DNA from: Tyto alba
Lineage: Eukaryota > Chordata > Aves > Strigiformes > Tytonidae
Assembly (NCBI RefSeq): GCF_018691265.1
Contig: NW_024881313.1
Span: 13,279,001-13,343,000 of the forward strand
Length of the DNA: 64,000 nt
Direction of reading: 5' to 3'
Shown here: one piece after another, positions 1 to 11,264 of the stretch
Layout: each line of letters begins with the position of its first letter
Position numbering within the stretch: position 1 is the first letter of the stretch
Notes under the pieces: generated by a model
The model's database searches: none
The model's input: only the letters and a program-made list of their open reading frames with translations
Told to the model about the DNA's origin: nothing
Translations under genes and position numbers: made by a program

Positions 1-3000
1 GCCCTCTAGAACCATCACATTCCCACCAATGAACTTTTCCTGATGAATATGTAAGTACATATGCCTCTCATTGCCTGAAGTGTTTTACAGGTCAGGAGGT
101 TAAAAACTTTCCATGGGCAATAGAAATGTAGGTGCAAATTTAGGGAATGTAAAATACGTGAGCAAAATTGAGTCAGGGACCTGTCCAGCTAGCTGAACTT
201 TAGCCTGAATCAACAGGCTAGCGAAGTCACAGCTCCACCTGTTGAGCTAAAGCAAATCATCCACCTAAAACGGCATGCAGCACAGATTCTTTTTTTTTTT
301 TTTTTTTTGCCAGACATAGATGACTAACACTGTGCCACTTGGATAAAACAAAACATAAAAGTTTAGGGACAAATCATGTAGTCATTACTCTAGGTGAAGG
401 AGTACTGTAGCCATTGAGCCATTCTGCCAAAGATCAAAGGACTGGGATCTAAAGGAAGGGTCTCATGGCAGACTAAAACCAGGATGACACTCTTCTGGGT
501 ACATTTACAACAGAAACAATGCTGGAAACTAAAGTGTATAGACCCCACTCAGCTCTTTTTAACTTCACAGGAGACTAAGTAGCTCAGACCAAATGCTATG
601 AATACCACATAGCCATACATACATATTCTTTCACGTTTATTAGAAATGCTTACTTCTTCCTTCCTATGCTAGCTATGAATAGCCAATTCACACAGAGCAA
701 CTCAAGCTAAAATATAATGAAATATCATTCCCAACCACCTTATAAAAATGGAAATACTTATCAAGCTAAGGACATCATTTTATGGCCAGATAAATCAATG
801 GCAAAGTGCTCATAGGTCTGAATGGTCTTGAATGAACATAGAGGTTTCTTGTGGAAGAATAAATAAGGGTCAATTTTTTGCCTTACATGGTCATCATTCA
901 AGTACCTTTTTCTTCTGAAAGGAAAAAATATTCTGCAGTGGTCTGCAAAAATTGTACATCAGTAGCAGTTAGATTTCAAATCTAGACCACAGATATAATA
1001 CTGCATATGGGCCACACATAACTTTCTCATATACGCCACCATTTGCATCTCTTTGTAATTCTAGAAAAAAAAAGTAAGTGGTGGTGCCTGGATACAAGGT
1101 ATAGATGTGTGATCTTTTTTGACATGGAATAAGAAAATTTTATATCCTAAAAACAGAAATGCAAAAAACACACTGCATTCACTTTCTTTCAGTCCTAGTT
1201 CAGTAAAGTACTGAAGCACATGTGAGTGAGCCTCCTGACTTCACTTGTATTTTGCTTCTAAAAAGTAGTTACACATCATTGGCATCTACTCTGAAGTGTC
1301 TGCTACAACCCCACAATTTCAGAATATTCTATAAATTGTGAAGAATAAAAGCAGCACTCGCACCTCCTCTAATGTACTTAGTCACACATTTCCATATTCA
1401 TTTGGATTGCATTACACTGAAAGACTGAACCATATCATTACAATCTGCTAATCCACCCAATAACTTTTCCAAGACTCACGCTCTGCTCTAGTTAGCAAAT
1501 ATTCTGTGCGTTTAAGATGCAAACACAAACTACATTCTGATATATTTATAATTCTGTAAGATAGTATCTTATTGCAATGACTTGTGCTAGTAGAGCCAGC
1601 AGAGCTGCTCACAGAGGAAGGAGATACACAGAAAGAGCTGCCACCATTTTATTCAGTAGGAAGAAGCTGAAGATACAGGAGACGATTTGCACAGAGTATT
1701 GTCTTATCAAGGACCAGATGATGTTGTCCCTTACTCACTCCAAGTGTCCACTCATGGAAGTGGATCCAGTGAAGTTAAGGGTATCTTTTGTGCAAGTAAC
1801 TACTCAAAATCCCAGTGTTTTATTACTCAGACACTACAAGTAGTGTTACTAGGGAGTCATAGGCTTGCACCTCTGTTTTCAACATGTACTACACTACCAT
1901 CTACTACAAGCAAGCCAATTAAGTAAACGGGATTGTTTGTGGAAGCAGGGAGAACAAATAAGTAAGAATATAAAACTGTTAAGCTAATACCCATTACAGA
2001 CAAAGGCAGCAGGATGGAGCCCATCTTTTTTAATGGTGAAAGTTTTGATGTACTATTTATTATGCACATCTTTTATGTCACATCTCTCTATTTGTACTCC
2101 TTATTTCCCTGCTCCTTAAAGATCTGTTCACTCAGCAATTGTCCTCCATAAAGCTACAGTATTATTGCTATGTTTTACCTAGCAATATTGCATCCAAAAT
2201 CTTCTCAGGGTGCAAAGCATTCCCCACATAAACATTAAGAAAAATCTCTGTATGTAATACAGAGTAGCTGCAGAAAGTGATGACAGAAATTACTCTAAAG
2301 TTAAATTATGGAGTAACATTCTGATTTCAAGTAGACCAATATTTTACAATATTGCTATTGACAAAGCAACAGCCATGAGGACACAGCATTAATATTATTC
2401 CTATTTTAAGTCCATGCCTTCTTTTGCAAGACCTCAAATGCTATGGATGAGATTGTAAATATAAAAAGCAGTCCATTAATTTTATATAAGCAGTTTTATA
2501 CACCTGAAGGCCTGCGACAACATTTCTTCACAAAAATAGCCTAGCAGAAGAACTGTTTTTCTAAAGTTCAATCAAGAATGGCTTGTAAAAATGACTGTGC
2601 AGATAAATATTATAGTACAGGTGGTCTGAACTATCCATAATAGAAATTCCATTAGTTAAAATTTTTTAAGAGCTGCCAATTACACTTTCAATTTAAAGTG
2701 GCATCTGAATAATGACAAGCAATTCTCGGTGATAGAAATGGTCTACTTAATCTTCAACAGGAGACAGAATCTGTCCTCGCACAAGTAGACTATTGGTTTA
2801 CATAGGAATCTTATCTTGTATAACACTGCAGGGTCAGGCCATAGGATCTGCTGTGTAGAAGCCTTTGTTTTTCCATAGTGCTCTCAATATATGGCTGGAA
2901 TGTGTCTTCTTGATTCCTTTTTCCTTTTCCCCAGTGGTTCATATGCACCTCCAGCTGAAAATTAACTCTGACATAATGCAAGGCTGACAGAGGGGGGAGG

Positions 3001-5019
3001 AGGGTGGAAGGGGCATAAGTCATGCTAGTCACTAATCATTGGTAATATTACTTGTGTTATTTCATACATAAGTTTGCAGTATCAGGCAGAAGCAGTATAC
3101 TCATAGAGCCAGATCCAAAACTACTGGAATCATTAGAAATCATCACTGAGTTCAGGGATTTCTGGATCAAAGCATCAGATGTTCTAACTAGGAAAGTAAA
3201 TAACATCTGGTTTTCAATCAAGGATGCTGTGTTGGTTATATTTTAAGTAAGTGACTCTTTACTTTTCTTTCTAAATAAATAATATAATTGTAATATATAT
3301 ATTATATGCATATATATATTTTTTTTATTTACAGGTGGTTCCAAGAACTGAGGCTACTAGATCACTTCTTTCCTCGTATTATTTTGGCTGTCAGCTCTGC
3401 TGGTAAAAGATGTTTTCTGAGCCTAGGGATCTTGTCCCACTATCACCAAAGTTTAAGGAAATATAAAGCAAAATAACATAAGCATATTTTACTTATCAGC
3501 TCTTCAAAAGTTCAGCAAAAAACAAGAACAATCACAAGCACACACAATAAGAAACAACCAGACTACACACACACAAAGAAGCAACAAAGGTCTTCATACT
3601 TTAGTTTTTTCATCAAGTCTGATTTAGAAAATGAAATTTGAGGAAAATAGGGCACTAGTATCATTTTTATCTGGTAGGATCCCAGAAAGTAAAAACGCCT
3701 AATTTCTCCCTCTTCAACAGTCTGCAGATGTGGAAAGAGCAGATCATCTTTCCATGTACTGGCCAAGCTGTCACTGAAGTGATGAAACTGATTCACAGGA
3801 GAGGTGATACGCCAGAGGTCACTGGCAGAAGTAACGCATGAACAGACAGGACAGAGACCAACTAGTGGACAAATCATTTCACAGCAGACTCAGGGGGCAA
3901 GGAAGCAAACATCACTAAACCAGTTCTTAGAGGGGAAAGACAGGGCACCTGGAGAGATGGATGCACTGTGCAAGGCAGATGAACGTCCCTGAGACATTTG
4001 TCACTAGTTGGACTGCGAGACACTGACATTAATGAGGGTGGCATTTGGAAGATAAAAGCAATATCTCTGAAGCAGACAATACAGTTTCCAGGCACCGCAC
4101 ATGGGGACATGTTGTAATCAAAAGGGAATGGAAAATGTTCACGTCTAGCAAAAGCATCACCATCGCTACTGATATTCATGGGAGAATATGGATCAGGAAT
4201 AAATGGCTCATGGTTTTGTCTAGAGGATTGGTGGGGATTGTGGGTTGTTTTTCTTCTCAGTCCAGTCAATTCCCATCACATTCCTTTACTGAAGGACTCT
4301 CCATCAGTCATCCACTTACACCTGCCTTGTCAAAAGTCAGTGTTTCATTGACAAGTGCTTTTCAGGCAGCAGACCTCTAGAAGACAGCTCAGTCAATAGT
4401 GAGTGGGGATTTACAGTGGTGGAGGCACTTGGCTGTGATTATCTCCTCTTGAAAACAAGGAGGAAGCTGGGAGATACCCTGAGCTTTGGCTATCGAGACA
4501 CAAGCAAGTGGAGGGAGCAAGATCTGGCTGCCTCTCAGAGGTGTCTCAGAGTGCCACTACTCCAAAAATGCCATCAACTATGTATGAGAGCCACTCCTGC
4601 CATGACCCATGGGATAAGAAGTGTCATTATTAATTAATCACTGCCTCTTCTCACATCTCAGTGTCAGCCGTGTCCCACAGCCCATTTTGACTCCAATGCT
4701 CTCAGGTGTCTCTCTCCAAAAGGAGAGGATGGTGTGCAACTGGGATAGAATTAGACAAACCCAAGCATCCTGGAACAGCCTTCCTGATCCCCATGCTCAC
4801 CCTGCCAAGGATCTTAGATTATTAAATCCAAGATCCCACCCCTGTTGCCCTCCACACTCATGTATTACCCCTCTGGTCAGTTTTTGCCCAGAAGATAAAA
4901 CAGCTGCTTCGCCATTGAAAGAAAACCAGTCAGCAGCAACAGTAAATACATCGATCTGCTGGTCCACACACCTACTTCTTCCTTCAGGAAAACTAACGCA
5001 GGCAGCCAAACCGCAAGTC
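1..5019. other. AT-rich noncoding DNA, first part seen of the NXPH1 intron
   Basis: No coding exon could be supported on either strand. On the minus strand this lies downstream of the NXPH1 signal-peptide exon and so is inferred to be intron. I looked for the large second coding exon, which should appear as a minus-strand frame of about 250 codons with the conserved neurexophilin core, and it is absent. Simple sequence includes a T run at 290-308 and an AT-alternating patch around 3280-3330. Open frames such as 1577-1843 and 4045-4380 have no recognisable domain. Confidence 0.6.
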
Positions 5020-5180
5020 CGGATAGGGTTGCGGGTGAGGTCTGAGCAGCCGTGGCCCGAAACGCGGACCAGCCCGGGGCCGGGAGCCGGGGAAAGAAGC
5101 GGGGAAATAAAGAAGCGGGGAAGGCGGGAAAGTGGGGATCCCAAGGGCCGGTGCGGGGGCGGGAGCGGGAGCGGGCCCGG

Positions 5181-5223
5181 GCGCTGTCCGCGGTGCTGGC
5201 GCCGGGCGCTGTCCGCGGTGCTG
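5181..5223. repeat. Direct repeat of an 18-bp GC-rich unit
   Basis: An identical 18-base unit beginning GCGCTGTCCGCGG occurs at 5181-5198 and again at 5206-5223, a 25-bp period. It lies just before the 15-bp array in the same island and probably arose by local slippage. Confidence 0.9.
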
Positions 5224-5244
5224 CAGGGCGCTGCCGCGGGGTCG

Positions 5245-5319
5245 GCCGAAGCGGGGGGCGCCGAAGCGGGGCCCGCCGAAGCGGGGGGCGCCGAAGCGGG
5301 GGGCGCCAGCTCGGGGGGT
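5245..5319. repeat. Minisatellite, 15-bp unit, about five copies
   Basis: Units of the form GCCGAAGCGGGGGGC start at 5245, 5260, 5275, 5290 and 5305. The second copy has a CCC variant at its end and the fifth is diverged. Because 15 is a multiple of three, every frame stays open, which explains the Ala/Gly/Glu-type and Arg/Pro-type repetitive frames seen on both strands. Confidence 0.9.
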
Positions 5320-5439
5320 GCGCCGGCGGCCGGGAGCCCCTCAAAGGCAGCCTTGTCCCAGCCCCTGGCCGCTGTCCCCGCAGAGCCCGCACTAGCCTTC
5401 CGCGGCTCGGAACATTCAGCGTCCCCGAAGGGGTGGGGC

Positions 5440-5484
5440 GGGGGGGGGGGGGGGGGGGGGGGGGGCGGGCGGAAAAACACACTT

Positions 5485-5524
<40 letters not shown>
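5440..5524. repeat. Adjacent homopolymers: G run (26) and A run (32)
   Basis: Positions 5440-5465 are an uninterrupted run of 26 G. A short spacer containing a small T run follows, and 5493-5524 is an uninterrupted run of 32 A. Exact lengths of such tracts are unreliable in any assembly and likely vary between individuals. Confidence 0.95.
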
Positions 5525-5527
<3 letters not shown>

Positions 5528-7260
5528 CGTGGACTAACCGTGCGCTGAGGAAAGTTTTAGACGCGGATCCAGTAATCAACAGGAAAATGGGAACCCAGAC
5601 TAACCGGACATGTAATAAGGACAAGTTCTTTCTGCTCCCTCTTTAATGCTGCATACAGAGTGCAGCTCCACGTGTGAAGGTGCCCACGTCCCCGTCCTGC
5701 TGCAGAGTACCGAGCGTCTGCCCGCTGTCCTTCAGTGGCGCCTCTCTCTCTTCTTCCATTTAAACATTGAAAGAGAACGGGGAAGTGATAGAAGAAAGCT
5801 GACTGAATCCCTCCTTTAATCACAAACAAGCACAGCAAGATGGATTCTGGGAAAAGAAGCTGTATTCCTAAACAGCGACCGGTGTCACAGTAGTTAAAAT
5901 AGAACAGAAAAGCCTCTCACAACGTCAATTCTTATGTAGATGAGGCGACATAAGAGCTTTTCTCTCTCTTTGCCGGTTTAGTGAATTTCTAATTTGCCCA
6001 AAGAAGCCCTAGAGGAATGAGGAAGAAAAGGCGGGAATTGGGATTGCTAGTCGTAACAAACATTACCCTGCTCTGGATTGTCGCCTAGAAATATACTGAA
6101 AATGAGGGGATCCAGCGTCACTGTCTCAGCCGAGTTATTTCTCTTGACCTTCGGCTTTGTCCATCCAGGCTGAACAAACTTTCTGTAATGAGCATCGCCC
6201 CTGCTGTCTGCCAGACACACAACTTTGGTCTCTCTAGGTCGCAGAAAGGGAAGGAGAATGAGAGGCGGTTTCCCCTCCAAAAGAAGGGCACTCACAGGAG
6301 TTTAAACAACAGGCAGAAAAACGTAGGGTTAAACAATAAACTAGGAAATATGCTGTCCTGTTGAGCAGAGAGCAGTTTCCACAGCATTGAGAATCCGCCA
6401 ATATATATCATATCAATAAAAAGGAGCTCTTCGAAAGCTTGCATAGTAATTGAGATTGGAGATCTTTTTTGATATGGGTTGGCATTTCCTCATATCAATC
6501 TGACAGAGCCAACTCAGGAAATTGCTGGTAATATTCATCTGGGGAGCACTTTCATTAAACGTAATTCATTCGACTTTCACAATAAATTGAGTGACATCCT
6601 TACAGCAGAACCTTTTTATCCTTGATGAAGTGCTTGCCAGCCTTTGGTTTTCCACTTTATTGTCACATTCCTTAAAGCAGAATTGTCAACATGTCAATCT
6701 GCTGCATGAAAAAAAATGCTAAAGCTGTATTTACAAAGCACCCAGGAGGTGGTTTAATGCTGACTTACAAGAAGAGCGAGCTGGGTGTTAAACTATCTGA
6801 TAAATCACAGCATAACTTCACCCAAACCCAGTCGGGAGAACAGAAGCCAATCCTAGGGAGGGAAGGATGGCTCACACATTCATTTTCTCCAAGTGCTGGC
6901 TATTCCAACCAATTGGTTTCTTAACCTGCTTCACCGCACTTTCCAAGACGACTGGGAAATTGGCTTTTTGTTAATTAAAATGGCGGTTTAGAGACGCAGG
7001 GAAATATTAAAGAGCTTAAAATGGATACCCCTAGGTACCGACTTGGAAGATTTGGCTAGTCAAAGAGAGGCGGGGATATTGGATTATATTCAGGTGCATC
7101 CCTAAAAGGTGAAATCTGTTCCAGAGTGCTTTCTCCAGCGATTTAAGAAATTAAAATAGTGTGTATTAAGCACCGGGGAAAAGATATTTCAGTGCGAGGA
7201 AACCCCTTCTTAAACTCCTAAAACAGGTCCCTGGTGGTTAGGAAGGAAGGAAGAAGGAAG
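5525..7260. other. AT-rich noncoding intronic stretch, possible conserved element
   Basis: No gene was found. The portion around 6340-6620 is free of simple repeats and recognisable transposon sequence and is rich in TAAT, CAAT and ATTA-type homeodomain-like cores, the look of a conserved noncoding element near a developmental gene. That is an impression from composition only; conservation cannot be seen from one sequence. Confidence 0.4.
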
Positions 7261-7292
7261 CCCGGAAAAGAATGCACCATCCTCCGCTAAAC

Positions 7293-7320
7293 AAAAAAAA
7301 AAAAAAAAAAAAAAAAAAAA
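7293..7320. repeat. Poly(A) tract, 28 A
   Basis: An uninterrupted run of 28 A on the plus strand, followed by a second A-rich patch to about 7338. No target-site duplication or retrogene body is visible upstream, so it is not an obvious retrotransposon tail. Confidence 0.95.
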
Positions 7321-7339
7321 CACCAACAAAAAAAAAAAC

Positions 7340-7640
7340 GCCTAGAGCGCAGATAAGTTTGTTTCGCTTACACCAGATGCAAGTTCGGTTGCTCTTCCCG
7401 TGCCTTACCTTCCGAAAGGGAATTACTGCCCCTACACCACCGCGAAAGCGTCTCTCAAACTCCTTTAGAAAGAGGGAGCGGGGTCGTCTCAAGGCTACGT
7501 AAACTCTCTCACACAAAAAGCCACTTCTCTCCCTCCGCGTCAAGCGCTCCCCCCCCCCCCTCGCCGCCTTCGACGTCAAATTGAAAATTGCAAGAAATCG
7601 CTTATTTGGGGGGGGGGAAAGCAATACCCGAATGCTTTCA
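7340..7640. promoter_or_regulatory. GC-richer patch with minus-strand splice-donor-like site
   Basis: A moderately CpG-rich stretch holding a run of 12 C at 7549-7560 and a G run near 7609-7617. On the minus strand the sequence AAG|GTAAGG has its exon-side boundary at 7409, a good match to a donor consensus. It could end an alternative first exon or noncoding exon transcribed in the NXPH1 direction; no paired acceptor can be assigned. Confidence 0.3.
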
Positions 7641-7746
7641 GCACCAAATGCCTCGGAGGAAATACGGTGGGTGGTGATTATGACAGGACAATGCCTTCTG
7701 TCTCTTTTGTTTTTTGTTTCTTTTATCTTCGCTGCCTCTAGAGGTT

Positions 7747-7793
7747 TGGGGTTTGGTTTTTGTTTGGTTTGTTTTGTTTTGTTTTGTTTTTTT
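7747..7793. repeat. GTTTT-type simple repeat
   Basis: T-rich low-complexity sequence with about three perfect GTTTT pentamers at 7771-7785 and degenerate copies before them, ending in a T run. Confidence 0.85.
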
Positions 7794-8099
7794 CCTCCCA
7801 CGACAAAGTAGGACACAGTCAGCAACTATCTTTAGAAAAAAAAGAAAGAATGAAAAAAAAATCAACTTATCTTCGCCGGCACGTCATATCTCTTCACGTT
7901 CTCCATAGCTTTCATTAACCGGGGTGAAATGACCGCAAACAGTGCGACACAGAGAGAAATTAAATGTACACAAACTCTGGAGCCACTAACCCGCTGTTTA
8001 CTCCCTCAGCAAATACCGTACCACTTGGTACCGCTGAGGACAATTTTAAACCTCTATTATTCAAAACATTTTTTCAGGAAAGCTCCGCTCAGCTGTCAG

Positions 8100-8950
8100 A
8101 AGGCCTCCAAACTGCCGTGACGGTGTGGAACAGACCTTAAAATCCCCGGTCAGCACGGGGAGGAGGTTAGCAGGCTGTTTCCACGACTCTCTGCCAAATG
8201 CCATCGCCCTGTAAAACAGGGGCACCGGGACCCCCGCAGTTGTGGACACTCGCCAGACAAAGCTCCCCCCGCGAAACACCCTGCTCGCATCCCTCGTCGG
8301 GGGGTGAAAAATCACCCCCCCTCCATTTGCTCTTGCGCTGCTTGAATTCTGCACGGAGTTAAAACTGGCTCTGCCAGTCAGCTCTGCTGTATATCCTAAT
8401 TTACAAAGCCACCGGTGAAGAAACACTTTGCTGGGAAAGGACGACAAGCCGGGGCGGGGGGGAGGGGAGGGAGGGAAGGGAAGGGGCTGACGGAGGAGGG
8501 CTCCTTACCCTAGCAGCATGCAACGCAAAACTGCGACTGGTTTTAAGTCCGTACCCGCTACTCCGGGAAAGAAGTACCTAAGTAGTGAGCTGAAGTCTCT
8601 CCAAACCGGGGCGATCCCAGCGGAAGAGGGGCATGTTCTCATTCCTTGCTTGTGCCCGGAGGGAAGTTCCCCCTGGAACATGCAAAGGCAAAGCCTGTGA
8701 ACACGGAGGGAGGGGGATGGAGGGGAGGGGGGGGTGTTAAAATCCTGCAATCTGGAAGGCATTGTGCCGCCCGGCGCCCTGGGCTTGCCCGAGGGGTGAG
8801 CGGGGTCCGGGCGGGGAGCGGCAGGACGGGGCGAGCGCCCGCCGCCGCCGGGAGCCCGCCGGTCCCCTCCCGCCCCACGCGTGCCCTCAGCAGCCGGCAC
8901 GGAAAGGATCTGCCTCCTCCTTTGGGACCATCCTGGACCTGTCCCGGTGA
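8100..8950. promoter_or_regulatory. CpG-rich island in the NXPH1 intron
   Basis: GC- and CpG-rich by eye, densest at about 8700-8890. A purine-rich G/A stretch lies at 8450-8500. On the minus strand a donor-like CTAGG|GTAAGG has its exon-side boundary at 8509. Frames open on both strands have Arg/Pro/Ala-rich composition typical of CpG-island artefacts, and I see no protein domain. Function as an alternative promoter or enhancer is inference. Confidence 0.5.
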
Positions 8951-9037
8951 GAAATAACCAGTTAGGATCTTTGCCGGCTCTGCCAGCAGCCCGCGCGTTT
9001 TGTAGTCGCTTGTACACCATGCTGCTCCCACCCAGGG

Positions 9038-9069
<32 letters not shown>

Positions 9070-9080
9070 TACATATATAT
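9038..9080. repeat. Poly(A) tract followed by (TA)n microsatellite
   Basis: About 16 A at 9038-9053 run directly into alternating TA/AT dinucleotides up to 9080, with a single C interruption at 9072. Confidence 0.95.
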
Positions 9081-9752
9081 GAAAAGAAACAGCCTGGCGT
9101 TTTATTGTCCTGTGGTATAAGACTGGAAATTCACCGGTAACTAGGCAGGAATTAAACGAGAAAGTTTCCATTAAGGGAATGGTGTAAAAACCTGGTGTCC
9201 TTATAAAAAGACAGAGCTCAAACCTGAAAGAATCTACGATCTCCGAGTTGTTCTTCTTTCTTAATATTTACGTGTTTCCTTAATGGCGATTTTGAGCTCT
9301 GCACAGTGCTGTTAGTTAAGAAAACATTATCCATTAGAATAGGACTAAGGTGCTTTTGAAAGAACAGCGGTGAAGTGGAGTCTCGTGGTAAATAAGACCG
9401 AGTGTAGCTGTTTGAACACTTTCGGCAGCTCTCTAATGTAAAGAAAGAAAATAACTGCAAGCCTTTAAAGATTAACTCCTAATTCTACCAAGTAAATACT
9501 AAGTTATCCGTTTAGGCCAAAGGAAATGCAGTTCCACCGCAAATCAAATATAACGTTTTCAAAACACTGCACAGCTCGAAACAAGGAGAAAATGCGTGTC
9601 TCACCGAGGCTAACTAATGTTCTTATCAATAAACCATCTCTACCCCAGCAAAATTCCTACTCGTTCTGGTCGGCCGTGACCTCTATAAATTTCAGGCAAT
9701 AAGGCTGGATGGCACATGGCTCTATTAAAAAGGGGGAGAAAAGCAGAAGCAC

Positions 9753-9837
9753 TTTTTTTTTTTTTTTCCCGAAGATTTCATTAGGAAGATTTCATTAAAG
9801 GTGGGAAGAAGAAAAAAAAAAAAAAAAAAAAAAAAAA
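9753..9837. repeat. T run (15), 14-bp-period duplication and A run (26)
   Basis: Positions 9753-9767 are 15 T. The 13-base unit GAAGATTTCATTA occurs at 9771-9783 and 9785-9797. Positions 9812-9837 are 26 A. Opposed T and A tracts flanking a short duplication could form a hairpin, but the loop side shows no further complementarity. Confidence 0.9.
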
Positions 9838-10451
9838 GAAAAGAGCAGTGGTTTGCTGGGTGAAGAGAAATTACAAGCCAGCGACTGTCTGTAAATGAGG
9901 AACTTCGAGGCAGCTTCGCTGCGGCTCTTCCACTATCACTCAACACCGCCTGGTTCAGGAGGAGGGGAAACATGCTATTTTCCCTCTCCCCTGTATTATT
10001 AACCCCTCTCAAAGTAAAAGAATTTTTTAACAAACTCGATAGGAAGCTGGGTTTGCCCCCATTTCATTTACCCTTCCTCACAGGTTGGGTACTCAAAATC
10101 TAATTCCAAATTGAAACTGCTTCTCATCCACCCAGAGCGAGGCGTAGACACGGGTGGGCACAGCGAAGTGCTGCACCTTGCTGGTTTGTGGCACCGCTTT
10201 AATCAAAATTTCATTCTTCGATGCTAATAAACAGTTTATTGCCAGGCAGTGGCCTAATAAAAACTTTCAGAGTCACTCTCGAAATACAGAGAATAGGGAA
10301 AGATTGGCATAAACGTGGAAGTATCGACTCTGAAAGAAGAATCGGGTTAGACAGGGAAATCCTTTGGATCGCCCCCGAGTGTTTTGGCAGAACGCACAGC
10401 CCAGCCGAAGAGGGCGTCCCCTCCCCCTAGCTTGTCTTTTATTCCCGATTC

Positions 10452-10559
10452 TTTTTTTTTTTTTTTTCTTCGTATCATATTTCGCATTGTTTCGAGGATG
10501 ACTGGAATTTACTCTGCAATGACAAGCCTTCGGAATAAAAAAAAAAAAAAAAAAAAAAA
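10452..10559. repeat. T run (16) and A run (23) pair
   Basis: Positions 10452-10467 are T and 10537-10559 are A on the plus strand, separated by about 70 bp of ordinary sequence. This repeats the T-then-A arrangement seen 700 bp earlier. Confidence 0.95.
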
Positions 10560-10876
10560 GCGCAAGCATTCAGGTAATGAAGTCTGTAACTAAACGGTAA
10601 TTGAATCAGCATAATTTGCACACTGAATGGTTTTCAAATGCTCCCAGTTTACAATTAAAGGAGAATTAATGCGCTTGTTGTTCAGACTGCAGCGCATTAG
10701 AATAAATCCAGCACTGTTGTTGTAATGAGTCGAGAGCAGTTTAACTGCCAGCAAACACATTTAAAATTTAACACGACGTATCGATCCCGCTCCGGCTTTT
10801 TGATAGATTATTTGCCACGCACTTTTTCTCCCCGCTCCCCCCCCCCCCCATCCCACCCACCCTCCCCACCTCCGGC

Positions 10877-10883
10877 TATAAAA
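10877..10883 (+). promoter_or_regulatory. Plus-strand TATA box (possible antisense promoter)
   Basis: A canonical TATAAAA sits in GC-rich DNA directly after a C-rich tract, with GC-rich purine sequence where a start site would fall, about 28-32 bp further on (near 10905-10912). This resembles a focused TATA promoter firing on the plus strand, antisense to NXPH1 and within its intron. No ATG-initiated protein follows closely, so a product would more likely be a noncoding RNA. Expression cannot be judged from sequence. Confidence 0.4.
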
Positions 10884-11190
10884 CTCGCGGGGAGAAGAGA
10901 CGCCCGCCGCAGACGTGGCACCGCCCGGCGAGGGCAGGGGCCCCCAGCCGGGAGCCCCGTCGGCCGGGCCGGGCGGGACCCCCCCACCCCGGCGCTGCGC
11001 GGGTGCGCTGGGAGCTGAGCGGCCGCGGGAGGAGCGCGCCGCCCGGTCGGCCCCCCCCCCGCCGCCCCCCCCTCCGCTCACCCCCCCCCGGCCGGGCCCG
11101 CTCGGGATTGGCTGCCCCGCGCTCCGCCGCGCTGCCCCGCAGCGCCCCCAGGCGGCACGGCCGCCACAGCGCAGGGAGCGGCGGCGCCCG

Positions 11191-11262
<72 letters not shown>
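11191..11262. repeat. (CGGAGC)12 hexanucleotide array
   Basis: Twelve perfect tandem copies of CGGAGC occupy 72 bp inside the CpG island. Being a multiple of three it stays open in all frames: Arg-Ser, Gly-Ala and Pro-Glu type dipeptides on the plus strand, and Arg-Leu and Gly-Ser types on the minus strand. It lies about 0.8 kb into the NXPH1 intron from the signal-peptide exon and would be transcribed as a GCTCCG repeat in NXPH1 pre-mRNA. Length is probably polymorphic. Confidence 0.97.

Positions 11263-11264
<2 letters not shown>

Larger units (their letters stand above)
5020..5466. promoter_or_regulatory. Small CpG island inside the NXPH1 intron
   Basis: By eye the base composition jumps from AT-rich to strongly GC-rich with many CpG dinucleotides, and drops back after the adjoining homopolymers. 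It lies about 6.6 kb downstream, in the direction of transcription, of the NXPH1 signal-peptide exon. It may be an intronic regulatory island or an alternative promoter; no core promoter element is convincing. Long open frames on both strands here follow from GC richness plus repeats and encode only Gly/Ala/Pro/Arg-rich sequence. Confidence 0.6.
9081..10835. other. AT-rich noncoding stretch between CpG islands
   Basis: No gene was recognised. The stretch carries several long A/T homopolymers (listed separately). Around 10570-10740 it is repeat-free and rich in TAAT/ATTA cores, a candidate conserved noncoding segment by appearance only. Confidence 0.45.

Noticed and set aside
3052..3246. Frame ending beside an AAGTAAGT donor-like site
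   Set aside because: No acceptor with a good pyrimidine tract precedes it and the peptide has no recognisable family.
4621..5646. 341-codon plus-strand frame and matching 275-codon minus-strand frame
   Set aside because: Both run straight through the 15-bp minisatellite, the G run and the A run (poly-Gly/poly-Lys or poly-Pro/poly-Phe), so they are open by composition only.
7293..7320. Poly(A) tract as the tail of a processed retrogene
   Set aside because: No gene-like sequence upstream and no flanking target-site duplication.
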